Positions 29,313 through 39,385 are shown, counted from the first letter of the stretch. The stretch: 64,000 bases of DNA from Brachybacterium epidermidis (GCF_015209585.1 NZ_JADEYR010000009.1:1-64000); one strand, 5' to 3'. The notes: generated by a model not told the origin, from the letters alone. Translations and numbers: made by a program.

Positions 29313-29915
29313 GTGCCCACCGCACACAGCACCGAGGTCCGGGAGCGGCTGCAGGAGCGCACCAGGGAGATCCTGGAGCGCCCCCACGCTGCCCCGGATC
29401 CCCAGGCCGCCGAGCATGAGAAGGCTGTGGTCCACGAGTGCCGCTACCTGATGCGTCTGCTGGCCACCCGGCGCCGCTCGGCGGGGGAGATGCACGCACG
29501 GCTGGAGCAGCGTGAGGTCCCGGCGGCCGTCGCCCACGAGGCGATGGCCCGCATCGATCGTGCAGGTCTGATCGACGATGCCGCCTTCGCCTGTGAATGG
29601 GTGAGCCAGCGGCGCGAGCTGAGATCCCTGTCTGACGAAGCCCTGCGACGCGAGCTGCGGGATCGACGCGTGAGCGAGGACCATATCGAGCACGCCCTGG
29701 CCGCTGGGGAGACCGAGGGTGAGGAGCAGCGCTGCCGTGAACTGGTCCGCTCCCGCCTGCGCCCCGAGCTCGTGCGCCTGCGCGAGGATACGGATGGATC
29801 CCACCATCGCCGCCTGGCGCGCCGGCTCGATGCCCTGCTCACCCGCAAGGGCTACCCCGGGGACCTCGCGGTCCAGGTGATCGCCGCCGAGCTGCGCGCC
29901 GCCGCCCAGGACTGA
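29313..29915 (+). CDS. recX: Regulatory protein RecX
   Basis: A 200-residue modulator that binds and inhibits RecA filaments. The protein is helical and charged, with RecX-type repeats: [45 protein letters not shown], and [23 protein letters not shown] 29313 begins three bases after the recA stop, with no ribosome-binding site of its own, so it relies on coupling or read-through from recA, as is common for recX. Confidence 0.9.
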   Translation: MPTAHSTEVRERLQERTREILERPHAAPDPQAAEHEKAVVHECRYLMRLLATRRRSAGEMHARLEQREVPAAVAHEAMARIDRAGLIDDAAFACEWVSQRRELRSLSDEALRRELRDRRVSEDHIEHALAAGETEGEEQRCRELVRSRLRPELVRLREDTDGSHHRRLARRLDALLTRKGYPGDLAVQVIAAELRAAAQD

Positions 29916-29974
29916 CCAACCTCACGCCGCCCGGGCGGGAAGTGCGCCCGCCCGCGCCGTACCCTGGAGTCACC

Positions 29975-31543
29975 ATGAGCACCACCACCGCCCCCGCGCC
30001 GCGCGGCACCTACCAGGTGCGCACCTTCGGCTGCCAGATGAACGTGCACGACTCCGAGCGCCTCACCGGCCTGCTCGAGGACTCCGGCTACGTCGCCGCA
30101 CCGCAGACAGCCGACGCCAAGAAGGGCGAGGTGGACGTGGTGGTGTTCAACACCTGCGCGGTGCGGGAGAACGCCAGCAACAAGCTCTACGGCAACCTCG
30201 GGGCCCTGCGCGCCGCCAAGGACGCCAACCCCGGGATGCAGATCGCCATCGGCGGCTGCCTCGCGCAGAAGGACCGCTCCACTATCGTCGAGCGCGCCCC
30301 GTGGGTGGACGTCGTCTTCGGCACCCACAACATCGGCTCCCTGCCGGTGCTGCTGGACCGCGCCCGCCACAACGCAGAGGCCCAGGTGGAGATCCTGGAG
30401 TCCCTGGAGGTCTTCCCCTCCACCCTGCCCACGCGCCGGGAGTCCGCCTACGCGGCCTGGGTGTCCATCAGCGTGGGCTGCAACAACACCTGCACCTTCT
30501 GCATCGTCCCCTCCCTGCGCGGCAAGGAGAAGGATCGCCGCCCCGGCGACGTACTCGCCGAGGTGCGGGAGGTGGTGGACGCCGGCGCCATCGAGGTGAC
30601 TCTGCTGGGGCAGAACGTCAACTCCTACGGTGTCGAGTTCGGGGACCGCGGCGCCTTCGCCAAGCTGCTGCGGGCCTGCGGGGAGATCGAGGGACTGGAG
30701 CGGGTGCGCTTCACCAGCCCACACCCGGCCATGTTCACCGATGACGTGATCGAGGCGATGGCCGAGACCCCCACCGTGATGCCGCAGCTGCACATGCCGC
30801 TGCAGTCCGGCTCCGACGACGTGCTGCGCCGCATGCGCCGCTCCTACCGCTCCAGCAGGTTCCTGGGCATCCTGGACCGCGTGCGCGAACGGATCCCCGA
30901 GGCGGCCATCACCACCGACATCATCGTCGGCTTCCCCGGCGAGACCGAGCAGGACTTCCAGGCCACCCTCGACGTGGTCGAGCAGTCCCGCTTCTCCAGC
31001 GCATTCACCTTCCAGTACTCGATCCGCCCCGGCACACCGGCCGCCACCATGGAGGGCCAGATCCCCAAGGCCGTGGTGCAGGAGCGCTACGAGCGCCTGA
31101 CCGCTCTGCAGGACCGCATCACCCTGGAGGAGAACCAGCGCCTGGAGCAACAGGTGGTGGAGGTGCTGGTGGCCGAGGGCGAGGGCAACCGGGACCGCCA
31201 GACGCACCGCATCTCCGGGAGGGCGCGGGACCATCGCCTGGTTCACCTGGCCCTGCCCGAGGACCTCCCCGCCGCCGAACGCCCACGACCGGGCGACCTG
31301 GTCACCGTGACGGTCACGCGTGCTGCCCCGCACTACCTGATCGCCGACAGCGCAGAGGTTCCCGGACGCACCTGGGACCAGCTCGACCCCGCGCAGTTCT
31401 CGGTGCGGCGCACCCGTTCCGGCGATGCCTGGGAGGCAGGCGTGCAGGGCATCGAGCCTGGCGGCTCCTGCGGGAGCGGCCAGGTGGCCTCCAGTCCGCC
31501 CGGGCCCGTGGGGCTGGGGATGCCGAGCCTGCGCCCTCGCTGA
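29975..31543 (+). CDS. miaB: tRNA-2-methylthio-N6-dimethylallyladenosine synthase MiaB
   Basis: Radical-SAM methylthiotransferase that modifies i6A37 in tRNAs reading UNN codons, after MiaA. The 522-residue product has the N-terminal UPF0004 domain ([14 protein letters not shown] and further Cys ligands), the radical SAM cluster motif [22 protein letters not shown], and a C-terminal TRAM domain. ATG 29975 is preceded by TGGAGT and by TACCCT at 29960-29965, a possible -10 close to the start. miaA is encoded just downstream, past a minus-strand gene. Confidence 0.95.
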   Translation: MSTTTAPAPRGTYQVRTFGCQMNVHDSERLTGLLEDSGYVAAPQTADAKKGEVDVVVFNTCAVRENASNKLYGNLGALRAAKDANPGMQIAIGGCLAQKDRSTIVERAPWVDVVFGTHNIGSLPVLLDRARHNAEAQVEILESLEVFPSTLPTRRESAYAAWVSISVGCNNTCTFCIVPSLRGKEKDRRPGDVLAEVREVVDAGAIEVTLLGQNVNSYGVEFGDRGAFAKLLRACGEIEGLERVRFTSPHPAMFTDDVIEAMAETPTVMPQLHMPLQSGSDDVLRRMRRSYRSSRFLGILDRVRERIPEAAITTDIIVGFPGETEQDFQATLDVVEQSRFSSAFTFQYSIRPGTPAATMEGQIPKAVVQERYERLTALQDRITLEENQRLEQQVVEVLVAEGEGNRDRQTHRISGRARDHRLVHLALPEDLPAAERPRPGDLVTVTVTRAAPHYLIADSAEVPGRTWDQLDPAQFSVRRTRSGDAWEAGVQGIEPGGSCGSGQVASSPPGPVGLGMPSLRPR

Positions 31544-31568
31544 GGCGAGCCCGCAGGCGTAGGCAGGA

Positions 31569-31585
31569 CCCGGCCTCCGGCCGGG
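31569..31585. terminator. Short hairpin between convergent miaB and the YbjN gene
   Basis: CCCGGCC, a 3-nt TCC loop and GGCCGGG form a compact hairpin 25 bases after the miaB stop and before the stop of the minus-strand gene at 31673. It is likely a bidirectional terminator; no U-tract is present on either strand. Confidence 0.5.
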
Positions 31586-31672
31586 CCGGTCCGCAGCGCT
31601 GGCCGGATGAGTCCGCGCGGGGACTCAGTGCGGCCGGCAGCCGCCCCGAGCGGCGTCGGTCACCGAGCGGCG

Positions 31673-32158
31673 TCAGTCATCGAGCTCGTCGAGCTCCGCG
31701 CCCAGGCGCTCCTCCAGGCTGTGGAAGAACGCGATCACTGTGCTGAGCCCGCAGTTGATCGACCTGTCGATCTGGTCGTCCAGCGCCCCGGAACGGAAGT
31801 CGGAGGCCAGTTCGCCGTACACGCCCAGCAGGCCCTCGGATTCGCGCCGCACATAGACCTTCGGCCAGATGCGGTTCATGTTCCACTCGTTGCACAGCTT
31901 GACCATCTCCACCTTGCGGGAGACGTCCACGGTGTGGTTCCAGCGGCCGCGGGTCTGCATCACGCTGTGCTCGTCGCCAGTCAGCATGAACTGGAAGCGG
32001 TAGTCGTCGAAGCGGGCGCGCAGCACGTCGGGGTGCTCCTCGTCCTCGACGAAGGCGTATCCGAGCCGGCCCAGGCTCTCCTCGACGCGCTCCAGGGACA
32101 TCGGCGTCAGAGCCGTGCGGGAGTCCGTCGTGGCGGGGGACTCGTTCGATGCAGTCAC
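31673..32158 (-). CDS. YbjN domain-containing protein
   Basis: A 161-residue soluble protein matching the YbjN (DUF1790, PF10722) fold related to type III secretion chaperones. Visible features are the start of the domain at LERVEESLGRLGYAF, then FDDYRFQFMLTGDEHSVMQTRGRW, KLCNEWNMNRIWPKVYVRRE and the conserved INCGLSTVIAFFHSLEE. Function is unknown; a chaperone-like or stress role is only inferred. The GTG at 32156-32158 has GAGGTTGAT just upstream on its strand; an ATG 19 codons inside is a shorter alternative. Confidence 0.75.
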   Translation of the reverse strand: MTASNESPATTDSRTALTPMSLERVEESLGRLGYAFVEDEEHPDVLRARFDDYRFQFMLTGDEHSVMQTRGRWNHTVDVSRKVEMVKLCNEWNMNRIWPKVYVRRESEGLLGVYGELASDFRSGALDDQIDRSINCGLSTVIAFFHSLEERLGAELDELDD

Positions 32159-32303
32159 ATCAACCTCGGTCAGTGCGATCGTGTAGGAAGGCCCAGAGCG
32201 ACCAGGCCGCCGCCCACCATACTCCTTCGCCCCGGTCGAACCGAGGGAAAGGTCAGTGATCCCGCTGACCCCGCCGGCCGCACGCCCCGATAGGGTGCAG
32301 CCC

Positions 32304-33230
32304 ATGGACCCCGCCCCGCTCGTCGCCGTCGTCGGCGCGACCGCCACCGGGAAGTCCGATCTCGCGATCGCCCTGGCCCAGCACCTGGGCGGCGAGATCG
32401 TCAACGCCGACGCCCTCCAGCTGTACCGGGGCATGGACATCGGCACCGCGAAGGTCCCGCCCCGTGAGCGACTGGGGATCCCGCACCACCAGCTGGACGT
32501 GCTGGCCGTCACCGAGGAGGCCAGCGTGGCCGCCTATCAGCGGGAGGCGCGGGCGGCGATCGCGGGCATCCGTGAGCGTGGCCGGGTCCCGATCCTCGTG
32601 GGCGGTTCCGGCCTGTACGTGCGCGCCGCGCTGGACGACATCGAGTTCCCGCCCACCGATCCGGCCGTGCGCGGGCGCATCGAGCAGCGCGGCCACCGCA
32701 TCGGCACACGAGCGCTCCACGCCGAGCTGGCCCGCATCGACCCTGACTCGGCCGGGATCATCGGTGAGGGGGATCTGCGGCGCATCGTGCGCGCACTCGA
32801 GGTGGGGGAGCTCACGGGCCGCCCCTACACGGCGTTCCTGCCGCGCCCCGTGCACCATGACCCCTCCACCGTGCAGATCGGGCTGCGCCTGGAGCGCGCC
32901 GGGCTGCACGAGCGGATCAGCCTGCGGGTGCACCGCATGGTCGAGCAGGGGCTGCTGGCCGAGGTGCGCGGACTGCGCGAACAGGGTCTGGACCAGGGCC
33001 GCACCGCCCGCCGAGCCATCGGCTACGAGCAGGCCCTCGCCGTGCTCGACGGCACCATGGACTGCGGCGCTGCGATCGAGTCGACCGTCGTGGGCACCCG
33101 CCGTCTGGTGCGGAAGCAGGACACCTGGTTCCGACGCGACCCCAGGGTGCGCTGGATCGACGCCTCGCAGCCCGCCTCGCAGCTGCGGGAGGCCGCGCTC
33201 GATCAGATCGCACTGGCCCGGGCGAACTAG
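32304..33230 (+). CDS. miaA: tRNA dimethylallyltransferase MiaA
   Basis: Transfers dimethylallyl from DMAPP to A37 of tRNAs, producing the substrate of MiaB. The 308 residues contain the P-loop GATATGKSDLAIALA, ADALQLYRGMDIGTAKV, and the RRAIGYEQAL segment. TAGGGT at 32291-32296 lies 7 bases before ATG 32304, with no Shine-Dalgarno, so this looks like a leaderless gene. Its TAG stop forms part of the -10 hexamer of dapF. Confidence 0.94.
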   Translation: MDPAPLVAVVGATATGKSDLAIALAQHLGGEIVNADALQLYRGMDIGTAKVPPRERLGIPHHQLDVLAVTEEASVAAYQREARAAIAGIRERGRVPILVGGSGLYVRAALDDIEFPPTDPAVRGRIEQRGHRIGTRALHAELARIDPDSAGIIGEGDLRRIVRALEVGELTGRPYTAFLPRPVHHDPSTVQIGLRLERAGLHERISLRVHRMVEQGLLAEVRGLREQGLDQGRTARRAIGYEQALAVLDGTMDCGAAIESTVVGTRRLVRKQDTWFRRDPRVRWIDASQPASQLREAALDQIALARAN

Positions 33231-33233
33231 GCT
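33228..33233 (+). promoter_or_regulatory. -10 element of leaderless dapF, overlapping the miaA stop
   Basis: TAGGCT begins with the miaA stop codon TAG and is followed by six bases and the dapF ATG. It has the spacing expected of a leaderless transcript and dapF has no Shine-Dalgarno. Confidence 0.55.
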
Positions 33234-33239
33234 CGCACC

Positions 33240-33998
33240 ATGGACACCGGCCTCGCCTTCACCAAGGGTCACGGAACCCGCAACGACTTCGTGCTGCTGG
33301 ACGACCCCGACGGCATCCTCGATCTCGATGCCGCGACGGTGGTGGCACTGGCCGACCGGCGCGGCGGCATCGGCGGTGACGGCGTGATCCGCGTGGTGCG
33401 CACCCGCGCTGCGGGGATCGAAGCACCGGCCGATGCCCCCGAGTGGTTCATGGACTATCGCAACGCGGACGGCTCCCTCGCCGAGATGTGCGGCAACGGC
33501 GTGCGCGTGTTCGCCGCCCACCTGCGCGCCGCCGGCCACGTGGACACGGACGCCTTCCAGATCTGGACCCGGGCCGGTCTGCGCACCGTCGAGATCCTGT
33601 CACGCCCCCGGCACGACGGCGCCGACTGGACCGTGCGGGTGGGCATGGGAGCACCCGCGCTGGAGGAGAACGACCGCCGGCTCAGCATCGACGGGCACGA
33701 GCTGATCGCCTACGACGTGGACATGGGCAACCCCCACGCGGTCGCGTTCCTGCCCGAGGGCGTGCACCTGGACCAGCTGGACCTCACCCGCCGCCCCGGC
33801 ATCGCGCCCGACCCCGAGGGCGGGACCAACATGGAGTTCGTGCAGCAGCGCGGGGACCACCACGTGGCGATGCGGGTGTTCGAGCGCGGGGTGGGGGAGA
33901 CCGACTCCTGCGGCACTCTCCAGGTGGCCCGCCGCGGCGAGGAGGTCACCCTCACCGGGCCTGCCCGACTGGTGGCCGACGGCGTGTTCCGCGGCTGA
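33240..33998 (+). CDS. dapF: Diaminopimelate epimerase DapF with a deleted C-terminal segment
   Basis: Converts LL- to meso-DAP for peptidoglycan and lysine. The N-terminal half is intact (AFTKGHGTRNDFVLL, MDYRNADGSLAEMCGNGVRVF with the first catalytic Cys). The second Cys is present in RGVGETDSCGT, but the text then jumps straight to LQVARRGEEVTLTGPARLVADG. In typical actinobacterial DapF proteins about 28 residues follow CGT (GTVAAAVAAL... to a PGG turn) before this last strand. The product is 252 residues against a usual 275-290. The missing part includes the helix after the catalytic Cys that shapes the substrate carboxylate pocket, so activity is doubtful unless this is an assembly deletion. 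Confidence 0.85.
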   Translation: MDTGLAFTKGHGTRNDFVLLDDPDGILDLDAATVVALADRRGGIGGDGVIRVVRTRAAGIEAPADAPEWFMDYRNADGSLAEMCGNGVRVFAAHLRAAGHVDTDAFQIWTRAGLRTVEILSRPRHDGADWTVRVGMGAPALEENDRRLSIDGHELIAYDVDMGNPHAVAFLPEGVHLDQLDLTRRPGIAPDPEGGTNMEFVQQRGDHHVAMRVFERGVGETDSCGTLQVARRGEEVTLTGPARLVADGVFRG

Positions 33999-34035
33999 GC
34001 CCAGGCGGCCCGGGCCGGCGGGGAACTCTCCTCGC

Positions 34036-34653
34036 TCAGCCTTCCTCCGGCCCCACCTCGAGGATGCGGAAGCCCTTCGCGCTGGCTGCCTTGCGCACCT
34101 CGCGTGCGGGCAGCTGCTCGCCCAGCCAGCGGGCCAGGGGGTCCGCCCCCAGGTTCTTCCCCACCACCAGAGCAGCGGTCCCCGTCGGGGCCAGGCGCGC
34201 CGTCCAGTGCAGCAGCAGCGCATGCAGCTCCTGCTTGCCGATCCTGATCGGCGGGTTGGACCAGATCGCGTCGAACCGCACATCGTCCGGCACCTCCTCC
34301 GGAGCGGCCACCCGCACTCGGTCCAGGCCCAGCCGCTCCGCATTGGCGCGGGTGAGAGCACGCGCACGCGCGGTGACGTCCACCGCCCACACCTCCGCGT
34401 CGGGATGCAGAAGCGCGGCGCTGAGCGCGATCGGTCCCCACCCGCATCCCAGGTCCAGGATCCTCGCGCCGGGAGGCACGGGGGCCAGCACGTCCAGCCG
34501 ATCCAGCAGCACGGCGGTGGCCTTGTCCAGGCCTCGGGCGGAGAAGACCGCACTGCTGGAGACCAGGTCCCGCTCCGCGCCCGCCAGGTGCACCCGCAGC
34601 GGGAAGGGTGCCTGATCTGCCTCGCTGGCGGGGGAGAAGTAGTGCTCGCTCAC
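34036..34653 (-). CDS. RsmC-like class I SAM-dependent methyltransferase
   Basis: A 205-residue MTS-domain protein related to the C-terminal catalytic half of RsmC (16S rRNA m2G methylase). It has the SAM-binding motif ILDLGCGWGPIALSAA, VWAVDVTARARALTRANAERLG and the catalytic SNPPIRIGK. The start MSEHYFSP is typical of this short actinobacterial form. The exact nucleotide target is inferred, not shown. It converges with dapF; the stops are 37 bases apart with no obvious terminator. Confidence 0.8.
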   Translation of the reverse strand: MSEHYFSPASEADQAPFPLRVHLAGAERDLVSSSAVFSARGLDKATAVLLDRLDVLAPVPPGARILDLGCGWGPIALSAALLHPDAEVWAVDVTARARALTRANAERLGLDRVRVAAPEEVPDDVRFDAIWSNPPIRIGKQELHALLLHWTARLAPTGTAALVVGKNLGADPLARWLGEQLPAREVRKAASAKGFRILEVGPEEG

Positions 34654-34847
34654 CCCGCCAGGATACGGAGCCTCCCGGCCGTGACCGCGCCGCAGGGCCG
34701 GGGATGCCCGTGATCCCTCTCGGCCCTGCGCTTAATCCCTCGACCTCCGCAACCTGTCGTGGGATTCTGGATGTCCGCGTCGCACGATCCTCCCGGACGT
34801 GCCGGCGTCGGCCACTCCAGTCGCCCCCCTCGAGGAGAACCCAGATC

Positions 34848-36383
34848 GTGCCCATCGCCTTCCATCCAGACCCCGTGCCGGACGACGACGTCACCGGGAG
34901 CTCGACCGAGGAAGCCGATGCCGCGCAGAGCCCCGGCGCCCGCCGCCGTGACCCCCTGACCGAGCGGATCCTCGCGCGCGGCGACGCCTCCGTCTCGGCC
35001 GTCACCTACGACTCCACCACCGACGGCGACCAGTTCGACCTCGCCGACCGCCAGGCCCTGCGCCGCGTCGGCGGTCTGTCCACCGAGCTCGAGGACGTCA
35101 CCGAGGTCGAGTACCGCCAGCTGCGCCTGGAGCGTGTGGTCCTGGCCGGGCTCTACACCTCCGGCAACCTCGAGGACGCCGAGAACAGCCTGCGCGAGCT
35201 CGCCGCGCTCGCCGAGACCGCGGGCTCCGAGGTGCTCGACGGCGTGCTGCAGCGCCGCGCCCACCCCGATCCCGCCACCTTCCTGGGCAAGGGCAAGGCC
35301 GCCGAGCTGGCCGAGGTGGTCGCCGAGGTGGGGGCGGACACCGTGATCGCCGACGGAGAGCTGGGCCCCGGTCAGCGTCGAGCCCTCGAGGACATCGTCA
35401 AGGTGAAGGTCATCGACCGCACCGCTCTGATCCTCGACATCTTCGCCCAGCACGCCAAGTCCCGCGAGGGCAAGGCCCAGGTGGAGCTGGCCCAGCTCGA
35501 GTACCTGCTTCCCCGCCTGCGCGGCTGGGGCGAGTCGATGTCCCGACAGGCCGGTGGCCGGGTGGCCGCCGGCGGTGCCGGCATGGGCTCGCGCGGCCCC
35601 GGTGAGACCAAGATCGAGCTGGACCGTCGGCGCATACGCGACCGCATGGCCAAGCTGCGCCGGGAGATCAAGGCGATGACCCCCGGTCGTCAGGCGCAGC
35701 GTGCCGACCGGCACCGCAACCAGGTGCCCTCCGTCGCGATCGCCGGCTACACCAACGCCGGCAAGTCCTCCCTGCTGAACCGGCTCACCGGGGCCGGGGT
35801 GCTGGTGGAGAACGCCCTGTTCGCCACCCTGGACCCGACGGTGCGCCGCTCCCAGACCCCGGACGGCCGCGAGTTCACCTACGCGGACACCGTGGGCTTC
35901 GTGCGCCACCTTCCCACCCAGCTGGTCGAGGCCTTCCGCTCCACCCTCGAGGAGGTGGGCGACGCGGACCTGCTGCTGCACGTGGTGGACGCCTCCCACC
36001 CCGATCCCGAGGGCCAGATCCGGGCCGTGCGCACGGTGCTGGGGGAGCTCGAGGGCTTCGACGTCCCGGAGATCGTGGTGCTGAACAAGGCCGACATCGC
36101 CGAGCCGGAGACCATCGCCCGGATCCGCAGCCTGGTCGACGACTCCGCGGTGGTCTCCGCCCGCACCGGTGAGGGCATCGAGGAGCTGCGCGAGCTGATC
36201 GCGCAGCGACTGCCCCGCCCGGCGGTCGAGGTCGACGTGGTGGTGCCGTACTCGCGCGGGGATCTCATCTCCCGGGTACACAGCACCGGTGAGGTGATCT
36301 CCGAGGAGCACCTGATGGAGGGCACCCACCTCAAGGCACGGGTCGACGAGGCCCTCGCCGCGGAGCTGCACGCCACCGCCTGA
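34848..36383 (+). CDS. hflX: Ribosome-associated GTPase HflX
   Basis: GTPase that splits stalled or antibiotic-blocked 70S ribosomes. In the 511 residues an HflX N-terminal domain (DTVIADGELGPGQRRALED, AKSREGKAQVELAQLEYLLPRL) and a coiled-coil linker (RDRMAKLRREIKAM) precede the G domain: GYTNAGKSSLLNRL (G1), DTVGFVRHLPTQLVEAF (G3), LNKADI (G4). GTG 34848 follows GAGGAGAACCC. The 194-bp region upstream, shared with the divergent methyltransferase, shows no clear promoter. Confidence 0.93.
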   Translation: MPIAFHPDPVPDDDVTGSSTEEADAAQSPGARRRDPLTERILARGDASVSAVTYDSTTDGDQFDLADRQALRRVGGLSTELEDVTEVEYRQLRLERVVLAGLYTSGNLEDAENSLRELAALAETAGSEVLDGVLQRRAHPDPATFLGKGKAAELAEVVAEVGADTVIADGELGPGQRRALEDIVKVKVIDRTALILDIFAQHAKSREGKAQVELAQLEYLLPRLRGWGESMSRQAGGRVAAGGAGMGSRGPGETKIELDRRRIRDRMAKLRREIKAMTPGRQAQRADRHRNQVPSVAIAGYTNAGKSSLLNRLTGAGVLVENALFATLDPTVRRSQTPDGREFTYADTVGFVRHLPTQLVEAFRSTLEEVGDADLLLHVVDASHPDPEGQIRAVRTVLGELEGFDVPEIVVLNKADIAEPETIARIRSLVDDSAVVSARTGEGIEELRELIAQRLPRPAVEVDVVVPYSRGDLISRVHSTGEVISEEHLMEGTHLKARVDEALAAELHATA

Positions 36384-36504
36384 GGGGTGTCCCGCCGCCG
36401 GTGAGCCATCTGACCGCCCGTGGGACGCAGGGCCCCGCAGACCGGCCGAGCGGCCCGGGGCGCGCCTGGGCCGCCCCCGACGCACAGGCCGCTACCGTGG
36501 TCCG

Positions 36505-38553
36505 GTGCCCGCCGTCCACAGCTCCACCCCTTCGCCTCCCCGCGACTCGACCGGGGATGACCCGGCGCGCCTGGGAACACTGCTGGACGCGGCGATCACC
36601 GCGATCGGCGGCACCGCCCGCGAGGGGCAGCGGGCCATGGCCGAGGCCGTCGGCACCGCGATGGAGGGCGGCCGCCACCTGCTGGTCCAGGCCGGCACCG
36701 GCACCGGCAAGTCCCTGGCGTACCTGGTGCCCGCCCTGCTGCACGCCGTGACCTCGGGCCGACCGGTGGTGGTCTCCACCGCCACCATCGCCCTCCAGAA
36801 CCAGATCGTGGCCAAGGACCTCCCGCGCCTGGTGGAGGCGCTGGCCCCGCACCTGCCGCGCACCCCCACCTACGCCCTGCTCAAGGGCCGTTCCAACTAT
36901 GTGTGCCGCCACAAGCTGGACGGCGGCTACCCCGTGGACATCGACCCCGGTGCGCTGTTCGCCGAGGCCTCCGCGGATCCCGCCCGTGACGGCGGGGAGC
37001 GACTGGGGGAGCAGGTGCGCAGGCTGCGCGCCTGGGCGGAGGAGACCGACACCGGGGACCGCGACTCGCTGGAGACCCCGGTGTCGGACCGCGCCTGGCG
37101 CCAGGTCTCGGTGAGCGGGTCGCACTGCCTGGGCAGCAGCTGCCCCATGGCGAGCTCGTGCTTCGCCGAGCACAGCCGGGAGCTGGCACGGGAGGTGGAC
37201 CTGGTGGTCACCAACCATGCCCTGCTGGCCATCGACGCCTTCGACGGCCACGGCATCATCCCCGACCACGACGTGGTGGTCTTCGACGAGGCCCACAGCC
37301 TCACCGGGAGCGTCACCACCGCCGTCACCGACGTGCTGACCCCGTCCCTGGTGCGGGGCACCGTGCGCGACCTGCGCGGCCTGGGCGTGGCCGCCACCGC
37401 TCTGGACGATGCGGGGGAGGAGCTGCGCGAGGCCCTCAGCCTGGTCAGTGACGGCCGCGTGATCGGGGACCTGCCCGAGCAGCTGGCCGACGCCGTCGAG
37501 CACCTGCGCACCGAGTCCCGGCAGGCCCACTCCGACGCCAAGGACGCCGGCGACGCGGACGTGGCCGGGACCGCCGGCTCCCGCAAGGCGGTGCGATCCA
37601 ACCTCCAGCAGATCATCGACGTGTGCACGCGGCTGCTGGCACCGGAGGAGGACGACGTGGTCTCGGTCTCCCATTCCGGGGCCACCGGCCGGTCCAGCAT
37701 CCAGGTGGCCCCGCTGAGCGTGGCCGGGGCGATGCGCGGTGCCGTCCTGGAGCACCGCACCGCGATCCTCACCTCCGCCACCCTCGCCCTGGGCGGGAGA
37801 TTCGAACCTCCCGCGGGCGAGGTAGGGCTGGCACGCGCCGCCCGCACGGCGCCCGAGGAGATCCCGGCCCTGGAGGACCGCGGGGCGTGGGCCGGGCTGG
37901 ACGTCGGCAGTCCCTTCGACTACCGCCGGCAGGGGATCCTGTACATCGCCCGGCACCTTCCGCCTCCCGGCAGGGAGGGCCCCTCGCTCGACATGCTGGA
38001 CCACCTGACCGAACTGGTGGAGGCCTCCGCCGGCGGGGCGCTGTGCCTGTTCTCCTCCCGGCGCGGGGCGGAGCTCGCCGCAGAGCACGTACGGGCCCGG
38101 CTGGACCTCACCATCGGCGTGCAGGGGGAGGACTCCATCTCGAACCTGGTGCGGATCTTCCGCGAGGAGCAGGACTCCTGCCTGTTCGGGACGATCACCC
38201 TGTGGCAGGGGGTGGACGTGGTGGGGGACGCCTGCCGGCTGGTGACCATCGACCGGATCCCCTTCCCCCGCCCCGATGAGCCCCTCACCTCCGCTCGGCA
38301 GGAGCGGATCGCCTCACGCGGGGGCAACGGATTCATGTCGGTCTCGGCGCAGCATGCCGCGCTGCTGCTGGCACAGGGCTCCGGCCGCCTGATCCGCACC
38401 AAGGACGACCGGGGCATGGTCGCGGTGCTGGACCCCCGCCTGGCCACTGCCCGTTACGGGGGATTCCTGCGCGAGGCCATGCCACCGCTGTGGCCCACGA
38501 GCGACCCGCAGGTGGCGCTGGGCGCCCTGCGCCGCCTCGCCCAGACGGTCTGA
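36505..38553 (+). CDS. dinG: DinG/XPD-type ATP-dependent DNA helicase
   Basis: A 682-residue superfamily 2, iron-sulphur helicase. Walker A is QAGTGTGKSLAYLVPAL, motif Ia SGRPVVVSTATIALQNQ, the DEAH box VVFDEAHSL, and motif VI RLIRTKDDRGMVAVLD. Four Cys for the [4Fe-4S] cluster are visible: one in YVCRHK and three in CLGSSCPMASSCF. GTG 36505 is preceded by TACCGT at 36493-36498 with six bases between, so the transcript is probably leaderless. No LexA box was seen, despite the family name. It converges on lexA. Confidence 0.9.
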   Translation: MPAVHSSTPSPPRDSTGDDPARLGTLLDAAITAIGGTAREGQRAMAEAVGTAMEGGRHLLVQAGTGTGKSLAYLVPALLHAVTSGRPVVVSTATIALQNQIVAKDLPRLVEALAPHLPRTPTYALLKGRSNYVCRHKLDGGYPVDIDPGALFAEASADPARDGGERLGEQVRRLRAWAEETDTGDRDSLETPVSDRAWRQVSVSGSHCLGSSCPMASSCFAEHSRELAREVDLVVTNHALLAIDAFDGHGIIPDHDVVVFDEAHSLTGSVTTAVTDVLTPSLVRGTVRDLRGLGVAATALDDAGEELREALSLVSDGRVIGDLPEQLADAVEHLRTESRQAHSDAKDAGDADVAGTAGSRKAVRSNLQQIIDVCTRLLAPEEDDVVSVSHSGATGRSSIQVAPLSVAGAMRGAVLEHRTAILTSATLALGGRFEPPAGEVGLARAARTAPEEIPALEDRGAWAGLDVGSPFDYRRQGILYIARHLPPPGREGPSLDMLDHLTELVEASAGGALCLFSSRRGAELAAEHVRARLDLTIGVQGEDSISNLVRIFREEQDSCLFGTITLWQGVDVVGDACRLVTIDRIPFPRPDEPLTSARQERIASRGGNGFMSVSAQHAALLLAQGSGRLIRTKDDRGMVAVLDPRLATARYGGFLREAMPPLWPTSDPQVALGALRRLAQTV

Positions 38554-38589
38554 CCCGGCAGCAGCGCGCTCAGGCCGGCGCCTCCCGGT

Positions 38590-39276
38590 TCAGACGGCGC
38601 GCAGCACCGCCACCACCTTGCCGAGGATCTCGGCGTGATCGCCGAGGATCGGGGTGAAGGCAGGATTGTGCGGCATCAGCCACACGTGACCGTCGTGCTG
38701 GGCGAAGGTCTTCACAGTGGCCTCGCCGTCGAGCATCGCAGCCACGATCTCGCCCTTGTTCGCGACCGGCTGCTGGCGCACCACCACCCAGTCGCCGTCG
38801 CAGATCGCGGCGTCGATCATCGAATCGCCCACCACCTGCAGCAGGAACAGATCACCGTCGCCCACCAAGCGCGCCGGCAGGGGGAAGACGTCCTCCACCT
38901 GCTCCTCCGCCGTGATCGGCACGCCCGCCGCGATCCGGCCGACCAGTGGCACGGAGACGGCCTCGACCGATCGCGCGCTCTCCTCCTGGGCCGGGGCAGG
39001 GGCATCGTCCTCGCCGGGCATCACCACTTCCATCGCACGGGGACGCTTGGGGTCCCTGCGCAGGTAGCCCTTGCGCTCGAGCGCCTGCAGCTGATGGGAC
39101 ACGGAGGAGGAGGAGGTCAGCCCCACCGCATCGCCGATCTCCCGCATCGTGGGCGGGTAGCCGTGGGCCGAGATCGCGGCGGTGATGGTCTCCAGGATCC
39201 GGCGCTGGCGGCGGGTGAGGCTCGCGTGATCGCCCACAGGGGCGCTCTCGGGGCGGCGACTGGTGCTGGGCGACAT
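38590..39276 (-). CDS. lexA: SOS repressor LexA
   Basis: Represses the SOS regulon until RecA-stimulated self-cleavage. The 228 residues comprise an N-terminal winged helix ([43 protein letters not shown]), the Ala-Gly cleavage site in GRIAAGVPI, and an S24 peptidase domain with catalytic Ser in [10 protein letters not shown] and Lys in ATVKTF. It is divergent from a LysM-domain gene, and the shared region carries LexA operators for both, so it should be autoregulated. Confidence 0.96.
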   Translation of the reverse strand: MSPSTSRRPESAPVGDHASLTRRQRRILETITAAISAHGYPPTMREIGDAVGLTSSSSVSHQLQALERKGYLRRDPKRPRAMEVVMPGEDDAPAPAQEESARSVEAVSVPLVGRIAAGVPITAEEQVEDVFPLPARLVGDGDLFLLQVVGDSMIDAAICDGDWVVVRQQPVANKGEIVAAMLDGEATVKTFAQHDGHVWLMPHNPAFTPILGDHAEILGKVVAVLRAV

Positions 39277-39335
39277 CGGGCGGGCCTCCTGGCTTCGTTT
39301 GTCAGACCCTCACGGTTCCGTGGTCCTTGTCAGCC

Positions 39336-39376
39336 ACAGTAGGCGGCGCGGAAGCGGATTCCAAACACATGTTCGA
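39336..39376 (-). promoter_or_regulatory. lexA promoter with LexA operator
   Basis: Read on the minus strand, TTGGAA (-35, 39359-39364) and TACTGT (-10, 39336-39341) are separated by 17 bases. The SOS box TCGAAC-ATGT-GTTTGG (39361-39376) overlaps the -35, so LexA should block its own transcription. The box differs from consensus in two positions of the distal half. Confidence 0.75.
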
Positions 39377-39385
39377 TGTTTCCTC

